Source: Treponema sp.
GTDB lineage: Bacteria; Spirochaetota; Spirochaetia; Treponematales; UBA12059
Direction of reading: 5' to 3'
NCBI GenBank assembly: GCA_012517645.1
Contig: JAAYUR010000076.1
Location: 1 to 5,533 of the forward strand
DNA length: 5,533 nucleotides
Both the position numbers and the translations under genes were made by a program. The stretch's first letter is position 1, and each line of letters begins with the position of its first letter. Below, one piece after another: positions 4,642 through 5,533 of this stretch. The notes under the pieces were generated by a model, which saw nothing but the letters and a program-made list of their open reading frames with translations, had not been told where the DNA came from and ran no database searches.

Positions 4642-5382
4642 CTACTTCCAGCCGACGGAGAACTCGATCGGCTTTTCCAGGGTCAGGAGATCCATAAGCT
4701 TCAGGACCGCGGTGAAGGTCCGGTCGGAGACAGAGCCCCCTCCGTGGCGTACGATGGGACCGGGCGAACGGACCTGGAGCCGGATTTCCGCGGATTCCAA
4801 CTCCTCAAGGGACGCCGAGCCCAGGAGGGCTTGGAGCATTTCCCGGTATTCCGAGGCCTTCACGGGGTAGGGATCCAGGGCCGGGGGAGAGAGGGCCTCA
4901 AGTATGTAGGGATCCAGCCCCGGGAACAGGAGGGGCAGGGCCCGGGCGTTGTCCCGGGAAAGCCGGACGTATACGGAGGTGACGCCTTCCTTGGTCTCCA
5001 CCCGCAGGGCCCCCGTCTCCGAAAGCCCGGGGGCCGCGGCTACGGACTCCAGGCTCCGGAAGGAAAAAGTACCGCGGAAGCGGTTCGGGGACGGGGTGTC
5101 CGCGCTGACCGAGGTCAGGCCACGTTGCCCGGCTTCCCTGCGGATCACCGCGGCATCGAAGAGGGGGGCGTTCGCCGGAGGCGTCGCGCCCGGTGCCGAG
5201 GCGTAGGACCGGAGGCGGGCGGCCGTCGTGTCGGGGATGCGGGCGTCCACGGCCAGGGTGCCGGACCCGTCAGGCTGGACGGCCAGGGTCAGTCCCGCGG
5301 CGCAGGAGGACAGGATCATGAGGGACAGCACGGCCGTTGTCAGAACTCTCATACGTTGCATCGGGCGAATATATCGGGACAT
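4642..5382 (-). CDS. Predicted lipoprotein, function unknown
   Basis: The protein has 246 residues and I do not recognise its family with confidence. The N-terminus is a lipoprotein signal: Arg-containing n-region (1-12), hydrophobic VLTTAVLSLMIL (13-24), and lipobox LSSC with the acylated Cys at 27. It should be exported and anchored in a membrane. The mature part starts with VQPDGSGTLAVDARI (35-49), a beta-strand pattern seen in some bacterial lipoproteins of the LppM/DUF3153 kind; this is a weak resemblance from memory. A mixed alpha/beta region follows (about 70-205), and the end is a likely strand (IEFSVGWK). There is no other transmembrane segment. ATG 5382 is preferred because GAAGAGG precedes it by 4 nt; the internal ATGs at 5361 and 5352 have no ribosome binding site but would still leave a workable signal peptide. 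It is first in the four-gene run before galU, which may hint at an envelope role. Confidence 0.8.
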   Translation of the reverse strand: MSRYIRPMQRMRVLTTAVLSLMILSSCAAGLTLAVQPDGSGTLAVDARIPDTTAARLRSYASAPGATPPANAPLFDAAVIRREAGQRGLTSVSADTPSPNRFRGTFSFRSLESVAAAPGLSETGALRVETKEGVTSVYVRLSRDNARALPLLFPGLDPYILEALSPPALDPYPVKASEYREMLQALLGSASLEELESAEIRLQVRSPGPIVRHGGGSVSDRTFTAVLKLMDLLTLEKPIEFSVGWK

Positions 5383-5476
5383 GACGCCTCTTCCGGAGTC
5401 GGGATGGCCGCCGGATCGGGGCCCGGGCGGCGGGGACGGGGCGGAGGAGAGCTTCCGACCTGTCCCGGGACATACG

Positions 5477-5513
5477 AGCCGATTTGAAAAAGTCGGTCAC
5501 TTTTAAATTGGCT
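5477..5513. repeat. Palindromic repeat, copy 2 (same orientation as copy 1)
   Basis: Left arm 5477-5492 pairs with right arm 5500-5513, with one G-T wobble (5481/5509) and a two-base bulge (5486-5487). The loop TCGGTCA (5493-5499) is identical to that of copy 1. The 17 bases from 5488 to 5504 are identical to 48-64. The copy lies about 95 nt upstream of the lipoprotein gene. Confidence 0.8.
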
Positions 5514-5533
5514 ATGCGATCCCTTGCGGTCGC
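5514..5533. repeat. Start of the second-hairpin segment, cut by the window edge
   Basis: The bases after copy 2 keep the order seen at 75-94 (GCGAT, then CTTGCGGT, then GC), with a few substitutions. The copy therefore extends past the first palindrome and continues beyond the window. Confidence 0.6.

Noticed and set aside
5270..5500. Minus-strand frame starting inside the right-end palindrome
   Set aside because: It overlaps the lipoprotein signal sequence in another frame, begins in repeat DNA and has an Arg/Pro-rich, motif-free product.

Overview
The window carries six protein genes, all on the minus strand and closely packed. The coding DNA is strongly GC-rich, while the left end (about 1-420) is AT-richer, gene-free and full of repeats. 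There are no rRNA, tRNA, CRISPR or transposase genes. The gene content suggests an anaerobic, Gram-negative-type bacterium: a Mrp-type Fe-S carrier ATPase, a DUF134/NifX regulator-like protein, an iron-type alcohol dehydrogenase and a lipoprotein with a Leu-Ser-Ser-Cys lipobox. A spirochaete (Treponema/Spirochaeta relatives) fits the lipobox and the intergenic repeats, but that is an inference and the window does not prove it.

Transcription runs right to left. A lipoprotein gene of unknown function (4642-5382) is followed after 51 nt by galU (3739-4590, UTP-glucose-1-phosphate uridylyltransferase). After 20 nt, with a perfect AAGGAGG Shine-Dalgarno, comes a small LsrG/YgiN-like ABM-fold protein (3410-3718, GTG start). 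Its TGA stop overlaps the TTG start of an iron-type alcohol dehydrogenase (2190-3413) in the tetranucleotide TTGA. These four may form one operon; the last two are almost certainly translated together.

A 123-nt gap (2067-2189) holds a hairpin without a U-tract and a plausible sigma70-like promoter. It separates the second unit, mrp (1278-2066) followed 2 nt later by a DUF134-NifX fusion protein (598-1275). In this pair the ATPase probably carries or inserts Fe-S clusters, and the fusion protein probably senses or binds a cluster or metal and may bind DNA.

Downstream (left) of these genes, 412-597 is GC-rich DNA with no convincing gene. Region 196-411 is an inverted arrangement of two dispersed repeat motifs, a 9-nt CACGGAGNN tandem and CAGGAT-type units, facing each other. 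Region 38-162 is a row of three strong hairpins. The first hairpin, with its loop TCGGTCA, recurs in the same orientation at the right edge of the window (5477-5533), so the gene block lies between two copies of a dispersed palindromic repeat.

The points most worth a second look are the repeat elements at both ends, the iron-type dehydrogenase with two altered active-site histidine positions and a flexible insertion, the translationally coupled ABM/dehydrogenase pair, and the DUF134-NifX protein with no N-terminal cysteines but a Cys/His-rich tail. I did not find a clear new multi-gene system.
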